From assembly GCA_947589095.1 (NCBI GenBank), contig CANQBX010000018.1:1-58946 (forward strand): 58,946 nt of DNA, read 5' to 3'. The DNA comes from an uncultured Lachnospiraceae bacterium. Its GTDB lineage: Bacteria > Bacillota > Clostridia > Lachnospirales > Lachnospiraceae. Below the pieces are notes generated by a model. That model was not told the origin of the DNA. It saw nothing but the letters and a program-made list of their open reading frames with translations, and did no database searches. Shown here in pieces: positions 26,533 through 34,368 of the stretch. The position numbers were made by a program, and so were the translations under genes. The stretch's first letter is position 1, and each line of letters opens with the position of its first letter.

Positions 26533-26754
26533 TTACGCTTCCACTACGATCTGCGCCGCTTCGTCCTTCCGCAGGCTCAGCTCATATCCTCTCACATTCA
26601 CCTCGATCGGGTCGCCCAGAGGCGCTACCTTGATCACCTTGATCTCAACGCCGGGCGTCACGCCCATGTCCATGATCCGGCGCTTCATACTGCCGGAGGT
26701 GCCGACCGAAGTCACTCTGCCCTGCTGTCCGGGCTTTAATTCCCTGAGTGTCAT
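26533..26754 (-). CDS. feoA: FeoA-family iron transport protein (second copy)
   Basis: 73 aa, with GGAAGGAG before the ATG. It has the SH3-like FeoA fold pattern: LRELKPGQQGRVTSV at the N-terminus, then MKRRIMDMGVTPGVEIKV, the conserved 'L/MDMGxTPG' turn, and a C-terminal YELSLRKDEAAQIVVE. FeoA is a small cytosolic partner that binds FeoB and supports Fe(II) uptake. It lies 72 bp after the first feoA and 430 bp before feoB. Two unequal FeoA copies before one FeoB is common in anaerobic Firmicutes, so this is probably a functional pair rather than a recent duplicate. Confidence 0.93.
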   Translation of the reverse strand: MTLRELKPGQQGRVTSVGTSGSMKRRIMDMGVTPGVEIKVIKVAPLGDPIEVNVRGYELSLRKDEAAQIVVEA

Positions 26755-26826
26755 ACGTTTATTCTCCTTCCGATGATAATCTGTCCGCTCTCATACTTCC
26801 CAGATCCCCCTGCCGCCATTCTCCCG

Positions 26827-27042
26827 TCAGTCTTCCACCATGATCCGGTTGGCAAGCCCTCGGTTCAGCGCCAGCTTCACGCCCTTCACCATCAGGATCA
26901 GACCGCTGGGATTCTCGCCCATGACGCGCACCTTCTCGCCCCTGGTGAAGCCGAGATCCTGCAGATGCCTTTTCATCTCTTCATTCCCCTTGAATTCGCA
27001 GATCGTCCTTGTCTCGCCTGCCATGACCATCGCTAACGGCAT
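26827..27042 (-). CDS. feoA: FeoA-family iron transport protein (first copy)
   Basis: Start at 27042 (71 aa), because AAAGGAATGAG lies directly upstream and the protein then begins MPLAMVMAGETRTICEF as FeoA proteins do; an in-frame ATG at 27093 overlaps the promoter region and is unlikely. Conserved features are KGNEEMKRHLQDLGFTRGEKV and VKGVKLALNRGLANRIMV. It is the first gene of the feo cluster and is preceded by a very good promoter with a Fur-like box. Cytosolic, proposed to act on FeoB's GTPase domain or pore. Confidence 0.93.
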   Translation of the reverse strand: MPLAMVMAGETRTICEFKGNEEMKRHLQDLGFTRGEKVRVMGENPSGLILMVKGVKLALNRGLANRIMVED

Positions 27043-27063
27043 AATCTCATTCCTTTCTGATTT

Positions 27064-27082
27064 GAAATTGATTATCATTTTC
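27064..27082 (-). promoter_or_regulatory. Fur-type iron box at the feo operon
   Basis: GAAATTGATTATCATTTTC matches 15 of 19 positions of the classical Fur box (GATAATGATAATCATTATC). It overlaps the predicted transcription start just downstream of the -10 element and 21 bp before feoA, the standard place for an iron-dependent repressor. Confidence 0.7.
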
Positions 27083-27088
27083 AGCGTT

Positions 27089-27117
27089 ATCATACGCTAA
27101 CTCGTGGCGATTGTCAA
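27089..27117 (-). promoter_or_regulatory. Sigma-A promoter of the feo operon
   Basis: On the minus strand a perfect TTGACA (27112-27117) is followed by 17 bp and TATGAT (27089-27094). The start would fall inside the Fur-like box. Confidence 0.8.
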
Positions 27118-27207
27118 GTACTTTTTTCAAATTTTTTTATTCCCGCCCAAAAACCGTTGTCTTTCATTTTCAGTACCTTTATGGCATCCGCAGCATGCGC
27201 CAACAGC

Positions 27208-27240
27208 AAAAAAATGCCGGCGCCAATCTTCGGCACCGGC
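27208..27240 (-). terminator. Intrinsic terminator of the Rpn-family gene
   Basis: GCCGGCGCC (27216-27224) pairs with GGCACCGGC (27232-27240) with one G-T pair; reading on the minus strand the stem is followed by a run of seven T. It lies 46 bp after the Rpn-family stop and separates it from the feo promoter. Confidence 0.8.
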
Positions 27241-27285
27241 TTTGTCTACAGCCTGAATCCTGCGGAGGAACCCGCAGGGTTCAAT

Positions 27286-28269
27286 CTACAGATTGTATTC
27301 TTTAAAAAGTTTTCTTCGAAAGGTTCTGTCGGAAGCCGCCTTTATGATCAGGTCGTCCTTGTGATTTTCCGACAATGCAACGATCAGACGCGCCAGCCGC
27401 TCCTGGCCGCGCTTCTCTCCGATCCGCTCGCCCTGCTCACGGCCGCGCTTCTCTCCGTCCAATATCAAGTCATCGATTGCCTTGCACATACCGATCTCCT
27501 TCCCTTCCTTCTTCTGCCGGCTCACCAGTTTCCTCAATCTCTTCCGTTCCCCAAGCATCGCAAACGCCGCCGACATCTCCACGCTGTCCATGCGATCTAA
27601 TTCTTCTCTATGTGTATTTACATAATTATACAACTTTTCTTTATCCTCATTAAATCTTAACATATAAAAAATGTGCTGTAAACAGCTTTTGTAGCTTTCT
27701 GGATTTTGTATCGCCCTGACCGGGACGATATTCAGACGATAATCCGCCACGAACGGAAGCAGTTCCTTTACTTCCTCATTCTCACGGTTCACCCTCAGCA
27801 TTTCATGCAGACTCTTGCTGCCGTCCCATTCCTTTCCCATATACAATACCAAGTTCACCACTGGTCTCAGCCTGTCTTCTTTCGTAACGCCCGACATCAT
27901 TTCCTCTGAACTTTTCAGCTCCCCTCTCTCCCTGTGTCCTTTCTCCATCTCCCGGACCTGTCGGTGATACTCCAAAGCGTCGTAAAGCATATTGCGGACC
28001 GGCATCCCATAGTCCACTTTCGTCTGCGCCTCACCGAAAAATGTGACCGAATAAATATCATTTTCCGCTTTCATCCGCACGTCGCCAGTCTTCTCGACCG
28101 CTCTCCTGCGGCCGTCTTCCTCTACGATAACCCCGTACCGGAGCGGAAGCGGCGTCAGATCCTCCGGCCGTAGCACCTGCTCGCCCCCATGGAGCAGTCC
28201 GTTGACAAGGTCAGCAAATACAGCCGGCCTCTCCAGCATCGCGTTTACTTCTGTGTTGATTACCCCCAT
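27286..28269 (-). CDS. Rpn-family recombination-promoting nuclease / putative transposase (PD-(D/E)XK fold)
   Basis: Start at 28269, preceded by AGAGGAGGAG; 327 aa. The N-terminal segment (AVFADLVNGLLHGGEQVLRPEDL) and a PD-(D/E)XK-like core are recognisable: D63 in KTGDVRMK and E80-x-Q82 in FFGEAQTKVDYGMPVRNMLYDAL, the form common in Lachnospiraceae Rpn proteins. The C-terminal third is a charged, Arg/Glu-rich coiled region (RGREQGERIGEKRGQERLAR) with a final FRRKLFKEYNL. Rpn/YhgA proteins are Ca/Mg-dependent DNA nucleases that raise RecA-independent recombination and occur as many paralogues. No mobile-element ends flank it. Followed by a clear terminator, so probably monocistronic. Confidence 0.88.
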   Translation of the reverse strand: MGVINTEVNAMLERPAVFADLVNGLLHGGEQVLRPEDLTPLPLRYGVIVEEDGRRRAVEKTGDVRMKAENDIYSVTFFGEAQTKVDYGMPVRNMLYDALEYHRQVREMEKGHRERGELKSSEEMMSGVTKEDRLRPVVNLVLYMGKEWDGSKSLHEMLRVNRENEEVKELLPFVADYRLNIVPVRAIQNPESYKSCLQHIFYMLRFNEDKEKLYNYVNTHREELDRMDSVEMSAAFAMLGERKRLRKLVSRQKKEGKEIGMCKAIDDLILDGEKRGREQGERIGEKRGQERLARLIVALSENHKDDLIIKAASDRTFRRKLFKEYNL

Positions 28270-28470
28270 ACAACTCCTCCTCTGCGCTATCATTGTCTTG
28301 CTTTTCAAAAATCGTACATCTTCATGGAATCCGCCGGAGAATGATCCGGATGAAAACAGATCCTTAGATATATGAAATACCAGCAAGTTCAGTATAGCAC
28401 AGAGAAGACAGTAAGGCAACCTGCAATCCGCAAAAATAACGTCTGAGAAAAAACATCCGGCACGTCGCCG

Positions 28471-28971
28471 TCACCCTTCCAGCGTCCGCGCGATAAATCC
28501 GCTGACCTCATCCGGCCGGATCCCCAGCGCGCAGGCCAGTTCGCTGTGAAGCAGCTTCTCCGCGCGTTCCATGCTGTTCCGGTCCACCTGTCCCAGGTGC
28601 TTTCCGCGCTGCGCCGCTCTGCGCCCCTTGGCGTATATGGCGCGGATCAGCCGGAGCAGATCCGTGCAGTCGCCGCTCTTTAGATAGACCTGATAGTGTT
28701 CGCTGAGAAGGCGGGGATTATTGTTCTCAATGACATCTTCCTCGATCGCAGGGATCTTACGGATCAGAGAAAGAGCCTGCTGCTCCGTCAGAACCGGACG
28801 AATCGGAACCGTCGTGTCAACAGGCGCAAAAATGATCCCGTCCTGGTACACCGGAACCAGCGTATAATAATCGACTCCCTTCCGGGCCGCCTCCATGTTC
28901 AGCGGGCCGATCGCCTTGATCTCGCACACCCCCGTGGTGCCGTAAATGATTTTCTCGCCAACCTGATACAT
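28471..28971 (-). CDS. CarD-family transcriptional regulator
   Basis: 166 aa; AGGAGG lies 7 bp before the ATG at 28971. The N-terminal CarD/TRCF RNA-polymerase-interacting domain is clear (VGEKIIYGTTGVCEIKAIG, then YYTLVPVYQDGIIFAPVDT and IRPVLTEQQALSLI). A helical DNA-binding C-terminal domain follows (LLRLIRAIYAKGRRAAQRGK, then MERAEKLLHSELACALGI). These proteins bind the RNA polymerase beta subunit and stabilise open complexes at many promoters. It is divergent from the ABC-F gene. Four tandem 11-bp repeats lie in its leader, abutting the ribosome-binding site. Confidence 0.93.
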   Translation of the reverse strand: MYQVGEKIIYGTTGVCEIKAIGPLNMEAARKGVDYYTLVPVYQDGIIFAPVDTTVPIRPVLTEQQALSLIRKIPAIEEDVIENNNPRLLSEHYQVYLKSGDCTDLLRLIRAIYAKGRRAAQRGKHLGQVDRNSMERAEKLLHSELACALGIRPDEVSGFIARTLEG

Positions 28972-28982
28972 CGCTATACCTC

Positions 28983-29026
28983 CTGCTTTATTTCTGCTTT
29001 ATTTCTACTTTACTTCTGCCTTATTC
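28983..29026. repeat. Four tandem 11-bp repeats in the carD-family gene leader
   Basis: Units read CTGCTTTATTT, CTGCTTTATTT, CTACTTTACTT and CTGCCTTATTC (plus strand). The first touches the Shine-Dalgarno of the CarD-family gene. On the mRNA they form purine-rich AAATAAAGCAG units. Confidence 0.8.
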
Positions 29027-29305
29027 CCGTAAACGATAGCAAGCCGCCGCGCCGGATGAACACTGCCTGCGCAGTTTCTATCCTGCATAACATGTTTTTG
29101 CATACGGATATAACACCGGATACGCGGCACCAGCATTCGCCTGTATACGGATGTAATAATAAATAAAACAGCGCGCGGCATTTGCTGGACTTACGCACAG
29201 AGTGCCACACGCTGATTCTGCATTTATTTTACCCGAAATTCCGGCCTTCGTCAAAGGAATTTTTGCACAAAAACGGTAACTGGGATATCCGCGGAATTTA
29301 CGGGA

Positions 29306-29334
29306 TTGAAAGTTTCCAGGTTTCATATTATACT
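29306..29334 (+). promoter_or_regulatory. Sigma-A promoter of the ABC-F gene
   Basis: TTGAAA (29306-29311), 17-bp spacer, TATACT (29329-29334). The start would fall near 29341, giving a ~260-nt structured leader before the ABC-F ATG at 29603. Confidence 0.75.
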
Positions 29335-29352
29335 ATACCCATGCTGCAGTGC

Positions 29353-29463
29353 GCGTCTTCGCTTGCGGGCAGGCGACGCAAGCTTGCTTGTACGAGCCTG
29401 CCCGTAAGTGAAGACGCATAGGGCGGTACGCCCGTGCTGCCTGCGTCCGCAGGACGCAGGCAG
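29353..29463 (+). promoter_or_regulatory. Leader of the ABC-F gene with three consecutive hairpins
   Basis: Stem 1 pairs 29353-29374 with 29396-29417 (20 of 22 positions complementary, the rest G-T type). Stem 2 is GGGCG-GTA-CGCCC at 29421-29433. Stem 3 is a perfect 12-bp stem with a 3-base loop, CTGCCTGCGTCC / GGACGCAGGCAG at 29437-29463. They begin ~12 nt after the predicted start. ABC-F genes are often controlled by leader attenuation. No U-run follows and no leader ORF with a ribosome-binding site was found, so the mechanism is open; stem 1 could instead be a palindromic repeat element. The rest of 28972-29602 shows no gene. Confidence 0.6.
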
Positions 29464-29602
29464 ATACACTGCCTACTCCGCCCCCTCGCAGCCGTCCCTG
29501 CGCCCCCGGCGCAGGCAGGCCGCCACCTTCCCCTGCAGCCCTCCTGCCTCCCCCATACAGGCAGCTGCCCTACCCACCATTTTCCTACACAAGGAGACCG
29601 CT

Positions 29603-31708
29603 ATGATCCTCTCATGCAGCCACATCTCGAAAGCATTTCCGACCGGTGTGGTACTGGACGACATTTCATTCCATATAGAAGACTACGAGAAGGCCGCCAT
29701 CGTCGGCATCAACGGTGCCGGCAAGACCACGCTCCTGCGCATCATCGTCGGAGAAATGGAGCCGGACTTAGGCCAGGCCGTTCTTGCCAAAGGCAGAACC
29801 CTGGGCTATCTGGCCCAGCACCAGGATCTGACCAGCCACCGGAGCATTTACGACGAACTTCTGGAAGTAAAGCGGCCCGTCATCGAGCTGGAGGAACGGA
29901 TCCGCAGTCTGGAACAGCAGATGAAGCATGTGACCGGCGACGAACTGGATCAGATGCTTGAAACCTATACCCGCTTAACCCATGAGTTTGAACTTGCCGA
30001 AGGTTATAGTTACCGCAGCGAGATCGTCGGCGTGCTGAAAGGCCTCGGTTTTACCGAGGAAGATTTCCCGCGGGAAATCTCCACCTTAAGCGGCGGCCAG
30101 AAGACCCGCGTCTCCCTCGGTAAGCTCCTGCTCTCCCGGCCCGACATCATTCTCCTGGACGAGCCCACCAACCACCTGGACATGAGCAGCATCGCCTGGC
30201 TGGAGAATTACCTGCTGAACTACAAGGGCGCGGTCATCATCGTGGCCCACGACCGATATTTCCTGGACAAGATCGCCACGAAGATCATTGAGCTGGAGAA
30301 TGGACACAGCAGCGTCTATCCGGGCAATTACACCGCATACAGCCAGAAAAAAGCCCTGGTTCGCGAAGCCCAGATGAAAGCTTACCTGAACCAGCAGCAG
30401 GAGATCCGCCACCAGGAGGAGGTGATCCGCAAGCTCCGCTCCTTCAACCGGGAGAAATCCATCAAACGGGCCGAGAGCCGCGAGAAAATGCTCTCCAGGA
30501 TCGACGTGCTGGACAAGCCGGCGGAGATCAACGATGAGATGAATCTGCGGCTGGAGCCGGATACCGTAAGCGGCGAGGACGTATTGACCATCCGTAACCT
30601 TTCCAAAGCCTTCGGCAGCAACCGCCTTTTCTCCCATGTGGATATCGACATCCGCCGCGGAGAACGGGTGGCCATCATCGGCGATAACGGAACCGGCAAG
30701 ACCACGCTCCTTAAGATCATTAATCAGCTTCTCCCCGCCGACGCGGGCGAGATCACGCTGGGTTCCCGGGTAAGCATTGCCTACTACGACCAGGACTACC
30801 AGGTACTCCACATGGAGAAGACCCTGTTCGACGAACTGCAGGACGCCTACCCGGAGATGAACAACACGAAGGTCCGCAGCATCCTGGCCGCCTTCCTCTT
30901 CACCGGCGACGACGTGTTCAAGCGGATCGGTGATTTAAGCGGCGGCGAGCGGGGCCGCGTATCGCTGGCGAAGCTGATGCTGGCGCCAGCCAATTTCCTG
31001 ATCCTGGACGAGCCGACGAACCACCTTGACATCACCTCCAAAGAGATTCTGGAGGACGCTCTGAACCATTACACCGGGACGGTGCTCTACGTCTCCCATG
31101 ACCGGTATTTTATCAACCGGACCGCGACACGGATCCTGGAGCTGGCCGGGGAGCAGTTTATCAATTATATTGGGAATTACGATTATTATCTGGAGAAACG
31201 GGATCTGATGGCGCAGCTGTATCTGGGCGGTAACGGTTCAAACGCAGGAAATGGATCATCGGACCGGCCGGGGCAGACGGCTTTCTCGCACAACCCGTCG
31301 GGGCAGTCCGTTACGTCCGCCAGTTCTCCAGAACAAATATCCCGAAAGCGGATATCCCGAGAACAGACCGCAGCAGCTGCCACCGCCTATAACGCCACTC
31401 CGTGGGCCGCCGTTTCCTCATCCTCATCTTCATCCTCCGCCGGCTCTGACACCAGTTCCCGGCAATCCTGGCAGGCGAAGAAGGAAGAACAGGCCCGGCA
31501 GCGCAAGCGCCAGAATGACTTAAAGAAGACAGAGGACGCCATCGCGTCTCTGGAAGAACGTGACAGTCAGCTCGATGAACTTCTGTCACAGCCGGAGGTT
31601 GCCACCGATGTGGCGAGGCTTCTGGAGATCAACAAAGAAAAAGAAGAGATCAAAACACAGCTGGAGACTCTTTACAAAAATTGGGAGACGCTGGCGGAAG
31701 ACGCCTGA
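29603..31708 (+). CDS. ABC-F family ATPase (ribosome-associated, translation or resistance factor)
   Basis: Start at 29603, with AAGGAG 7 bp upstream; upstream in-frame codons lie within the structured leader. 701 aa, two nucleotide-binding domains and no membrane segment. NBD1: Walker A GINGAGKTT (about 35), signature LSGGQ (about 162), LLDEPTNHLD. NBD2: GDNGTGKTT (about 359), LSGGE (about 446), LILDEPTNHLD. The inter-domain arm (LNQQQEIRHQEEVIRKLRS) is of the Uup/YdiF type. A ~90-residue Ser/Gly/Ala-rich linker with SSSSSSSSAGSDTSS then leads to a C-terminal coiled coil (DAIASLEERDSQLDELL). ABC-F proteins act in the ribosomal E site, either resolving stalls or displacing antibiotics; which applies here cannot be told. 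The structured leader hints at inducible expression. Confidence 0.94.
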   Translation: MILSCSHISKAFPTGVVLDDISFHIEDYEKAAIVGINGAGKTTLLRIIVGEMEPDLGQAVLAKGRTLGYLAQHQDLTSHRSIYDELLEVKRPVIELEERIRSLEQQMKHVTGDELDQMLETYTRLTHEFELAEGYSYRSEIVGVLKGLGFTEEDFPREISTLSGGQKTRVSLGKLLLSRPDIILLDEPTNHLDMSSIAWLENYLLNYKGAVIIVAHDRYFLDKIATKIIELENGHSSVYPGNYTAYSQKKALVREAQMKAYLNQQQEIRHQEEVIRKLRSFNREKSIKRAESREKMLSRIDVLDKPAEINDEMNLRLEPDTVSGEDVLTIRNLSKAFGSNRLFSHVDIDIRRGERVAIIGDNGTGKTTLLKIINQLLPADAGEITLGSRVSIAYYDQDYQVLHMEKTLFDELQDAYPEMNNTKVRSILAAFLFTGDDVFKRIGDLSGGERGRVSLAKLMLAPANFLILDEPTNHLDITSKEILEDALNHYTGTVLYVSHDRYFINRTATRILELAGEQFINYIGNYDYYLEKRDLMAQLYLGGNGSNAGNGSSDRPGQTAFSHNPSGQSVTSASSPEQISRKRISREQTAAAATAYNATPWAAVSSSSSSSSAGSDTSSRQSWQAKKEEQARQRKRQNDLKKTEDAIASLEERDSQLDELLSQPEVATDVARLLEINKEKEEIKTQLETLYKNWETLAEDA

Positions 31709-31784
31709 AGCCCGACGTTTTAAAGCCATCCTTAATTTAGTAGACCATACAACCCTATCAGGGAAATTCCGGAGGAACTGCCAG

Positions 31785-32057
31785 ATGAGCAAAAAGCAAG
31801 AAGAAAACAACATGAACAAAATGACCCCCCGGCGGATCCTGGCAATCATCGCTCTGGTATTGATCGCGTGCCTGTACGCGGCCACCATCGTCTTCGCCCT
31901 GATCGACAGTCCGTTTGCCAAAAGCTGCCTTATGGCGGCCCTGTTCTGCACGATCGTGGTGCCTGCGGTGATTTACGGCTTTCTCGTGATCACCAGGCAG
32001 ATCAGTGGAAGCGGAAAGGATCCCCAGGACACAAAAAACAAAAACCAGGAAAAATAG
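31785..32057 (+). CDS. Small membrane protein, two helices, unknown function
   Basis: 90 aa beginning MSKKQEENNM, with GGAGG 8 bp upstream of the ATG. Two hydrophobic segments are seen (ILAIIALVLIACLYAATIVFAL and LMAALFCTIVVPAVIYGFLVI) with a charged, Lys/Asp/Gln-rich tail, so the termini are probably both cytosolic. No family recognised. It follows the ABC-F gene by 76 bp in the same direction and may share its transcript; a bidirectional terminator follows at 32094. Confidence 0.75.
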   Translation: MSKKQEENNMNKMTPRRILAIIALVLIACLYAATIVFALIDSPFAKSCLMAALFCTIVVPAVIYGFLVITRQISGSGKDPQDTKNKNQEK

Positions 32058-32093
32058 CCGCTTCCTTTTTCTACAAAGCCGTATTATATACAC

Positions 32094-32122
32094 AAAAATT
32101 CTGCCCTAATGGCAGAATTTTT
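32094..32122. terminator. Bidirectional intrinsic terminator
   Basis: AAAAATTCTGCC (32094-32105) pairs with GGCAGAATTTTT (32111-32122), 12 bp, loop CTAAT. The A- and T-runs serve both directions. It separates the converging ABC-F/membrane-protein unit from the PIN-toxin unit. Confidence 0.88.
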
Positions 32123-32127
32123 GCATA

Positions 32128-32334
32128 TTAATGTAATTTAGAAAATGCCATAGCTTTATCACTGAGTTCACGGACAGACAAATCATTTTCCAAATTCTGT
32201 CTTCTCCATTCCGTATAATCAAAAGGTTCTTTCGTAATCAATATGATAAATCTCTCTGCATCTACATAGCCAAGATGATTTATCAACGCTTTCATGCCTT
32301 CCTGCTTTACGATCGTATCTGTTTTCATGGTCAT
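32128..32334 (-). CDS. Small protein paired with a PIN toxin, probable antitoxin
   Basis: 68 aa, overlapping the end of the PIN gene by 4 bp (ATGA), with GGAGG inside the PIN gene's last codons. It is acidic/amphipathic: EGMKALINHLGYVDAERFI, then KEPFDYTEWRRQNL and VRELSDKAMAF. Small proteins of this kind, with an 'ERFI...KEPFDYTEW' core, are seen next to PIN proteins; I infer an antitoxin role from the overlap and size. The order is unusual in that the toxin-like gene comes first. The local sequence is AT-richer than its neighbours, suggesting acquisition. Confidence 0.7.
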   Translation of the reverse strand: MTMKTDTIVKQEGMKALINHLGYVDAERFIILITKEPFDYTEWRRQNLENDLSVRELSDKAMAFSKLH

Positions 32335-32762
32335 GCCTCCATTTCGTTGACAAAAGTAATCGGATTAACAATCTGAAGTTCTTCTATATGGATGTTTAGC
32401 AACTTTTTATCTGTTGTCAGAAAATATTTACATTCTGCAGCAACAGCACAGGAAATATGCAATGCATCAAATGCCTTAACTCCACGTTCCGTAAGAGATT
32501 CTGCATAGTTAAGAATATCTTCTGTTTCTTCTGAAATATCAATTTTTGCGATCTTTTTCCATGGTTGAATTGCCAGACGTTTCTCTGCAAATGGATTCTT
32601 CTCATTTTCATAATCCAAAATATATGACCATGCCAGATCATAAATTCCTTCTCGTATTCTCGACTGAACATATAGTTTTGCCTGTGCCTCAAGAAATATT
32701 CTCATCTGCGACTGATCATCAAACGGTCTATTAAAACAGCAATTATCCAGATAAATCCGCAT
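32331..32762 (-). CDS. PIN-domain ribonuclease, toxin-like (VapC-type fold)
   Basis: 143 aa; GGAGGATCGGT precedes the ATG at 32762. PIN acidic residues are in place: D6 in MRIYLDNCCFNRPF, acidic cluster DYENE near 50-54, D99 in KAFDALHIS, and D118 in FLTTDKKLL. PIN proteins of this type cut RNA with Mg2+ and are usually kept silent by a co-encoded antitoxin; the overlapping downstream gene is the obvious candidate. The pair stands alone between a terminator and purA. Confidence 0.85.
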   Translation of the reverse strand: MRIYLDNCCFNRPFDDQSQMRIFLEAQAKLYVQSRIREGIYDLAWSYILDYENEKNPFAEKRLAIQPWKKIAKIDISEETEDILNYAESLTERGVKAFDALHISCAVAAECKYFLTTDKKLLNIHIEELQIVNPITFVNEMEA

Positions 32763-32850
32763 ACCGATCCTCCATTTCTTTATTTAAGTATATCATATCC
32801 CATCAGACATTGGAATACAAATTTTCCCTCATTCCAATTCTCAATACCGA

Positions 32851-32889
32851 AAAGGACTGTCACATCCTTATTCGACGCGGCAGCCCTTT
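32851..32889 (-). terminator. Possible terminator downstream of purA
   Basis: AAAGGACTG (32851-32859) pairs with CAGCCCTTT (32881-32889) with one mismatch; the minus strand then has a short T-run (CCTTTT). It lies 66 bp after the purA stop. Weak compared with others in this window. Confidence 0.4.
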
Positions 32890-32954
32890 ACACATAACAT
32901 CTATTCTGTTTTCAACTCACAATCCTTCCAGAACATCTATTATCTATTCATCCC

Positions 32955-34235
32955 CTACCGCTCCCGGTAAATGATCTCATCCCGCCCCGGCCCATTCGAC
33001 ACCATCGTGATGGGCGTTCCGATCTCCTTCTCGATAAATTCGATGTAATTCCGGCAGTTCTCCGGCAGATCCTCATACTTCTTAATGCCGCGGATCTCGC
33101 ACTTCCATCCCGGAAGCTTCACATAGACCGGCTTCGCCTTCTCCAGCTTCACCGTCGTCGGGAAATCCTTCGTCACCACGCCGTCGATCTCATACCCCAC
33201 GCAAACCGGCAGCTCATCCAGATAACCCAAAACGTCGAGAACCGTCAGGACCGCCTCCGTCGCGCCCTGGATCCGGCAGCCATAGCGGGTCGCCACCGCG
33301 TCGAACCACCCCATGCGCCTCGGCCGTCCCGTGGTCGCGCCGAACTCGCCGCCGTCGCCGCCGCGCCGCCGCAGTTCGTCGGCCTCGCCGCCGAAGATCT
33401 CGCTGACGAACGCGCCCGCGCCCACAGCGCTGGAATACGCCTTCACCACCGCCGTGATATTCCTGATCTCATAGGGCGGTATCCCCGCGCCGATGGCGCC
33501 GAAAGCTGCCAGCGTCGAAGAGGACGTCACCATCGGATAAATGCCGTGATCCGGATCCTTCAGGGAACCAAGCTGGCCCTCCAGAAGAATATTCTTCCCT
33601 TCCTTAATCGCCTCCGCCAGGTACGCGCTCACGTCGCAGACATAGGGTGCGATCCCATCGCGGTACTCATGGAGCGTGTTCAGAAGCTCCGCGGGATCGA
33701 TCTTCGGCTGATGGTACAGATGCTCCAGCATCACGTTCTTCAGCTCGCAGACTCTCTCCACCTTCTCCTTCAGCGTCTCCTCATCAAACAGTTCGCTGAC
33801 CTGGAAACCGATCTTCGCGTATTTGTCCGAATAGAACGGCGCGATGCCGGACTTGGTGGAGCCGAACGATTTCCCGGCCAGACGCGCTTCCTCATAGGTG
33901 TCGAAAAGCACATGGTACGGCATCAGGATCTGGGCCCGGTCGGAGACCAGGATCCGGGGTTTCGGCACGCCGCGGTCCACCAGGGACTGAAGCTCGTTAA
34001 GCAGATACGGAATATTCAGCGCCACGCCGTTGCCGATGATGCTGGTGGTATGGCTGTAAAATACGCCGGACGGAAGCAGGTGCAGAGCGAACTTGCCGTA
34101 TTCATTGATAATGGTGTGGCCGGCGTTGCTGCCTCCCTGGAACCGGATAATGATATCGGATTCCCTGGCCAGCATATCCGTGATCTTGCCTTTTCCCTCA
34201 TCGCCCCAGTTGGCTCCTACGATTGCTCTTACCAT
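32955..34235 (-). CDS. purA: Adenylosuccinate synthetase
   Basis: 426 aa, the usual length. The GTP-binding loop GDEGKGK (11-17) follows MVRAIVGANW; the IMP/active-site segment FQGGSNAGHTI and the C-terminal GTP-specificity region (VSNGPGRDEII) are present. It joins IMP and aspartate using GTP to give adenylosuccinate, the first step from IMP to AMP, in the cytosol as a homodimer. An AGGAGG lies before the ATG and a sigma-A promoter 80-110 bp upstream. Monocistronic. Confidence 0.97.
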   Translation of the reverse strand: MVRAIVGANWGDEGKGKITDMLARESDIIIRFQGGSNAGHTIINEYGKFALHLLPSGVFYSHTTSIIGNGVALNIPYLLNELQSLVDRGVPKPRILVSDRAQILMPYHVLFDTYEEARLAGKSFGSTKSGIAPFYSDKYAKIGFQVSELFDEETLKEKVERVCELKNVMLEHLYHQPKIDPAELLNTLHEYRDGIAPYVCDVSAYLAEAIKEGKNILLEGQLGSLKDPDHGIYPMVTSSSTLAAFGAIGAGIPPYEIRNITAVVKAYSSAVGAGAFVSEIFGGEADELRRRGGDGGEFGATTGRPRRMGWFDAVATRYGCRIQGATEAVLTVLDVLGYLDELPVCVGYEIDGVVTKDFPTTVKLEKAKPVYVKLPGWKCEIRGIKKYEDLPENCRNYIEFIEKEIGTPITMVSNGPGRDEIIYRER

Positions 34236-34316
34236 CTGTACTTCCTCCTTGCATATTACTGAAATTCGTTGCCGCAGCTCCCGGTGGTTCCCCCGCCGCC
34301 CGCACAGCCGCTATAC

Positions 34317-34345
34317 AGTATATAGGATAGCCCATGAAAATGCAA
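34317..34345 (-). promoter_or_regulatory. Sigma-A promoter of purA
   Basis: On the minus strand TTGCAT (34340-34345), 17-bp spacer, TATACT (34317-34322). The leader would be ~75 nt; no purine riboswitch-like structure was recognised. Confidence 0.65.
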
Positions 34346-34368
34346 GGAAATTCTTTATAAAAATCCGA

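Noticed and set aside
29182-29421. Frame that could give a 26-codon ABC-F leader peptide from ATG 29341
   Set aside because: The ATG coincides with the predicted transcription start and has no ribosome-binding site.
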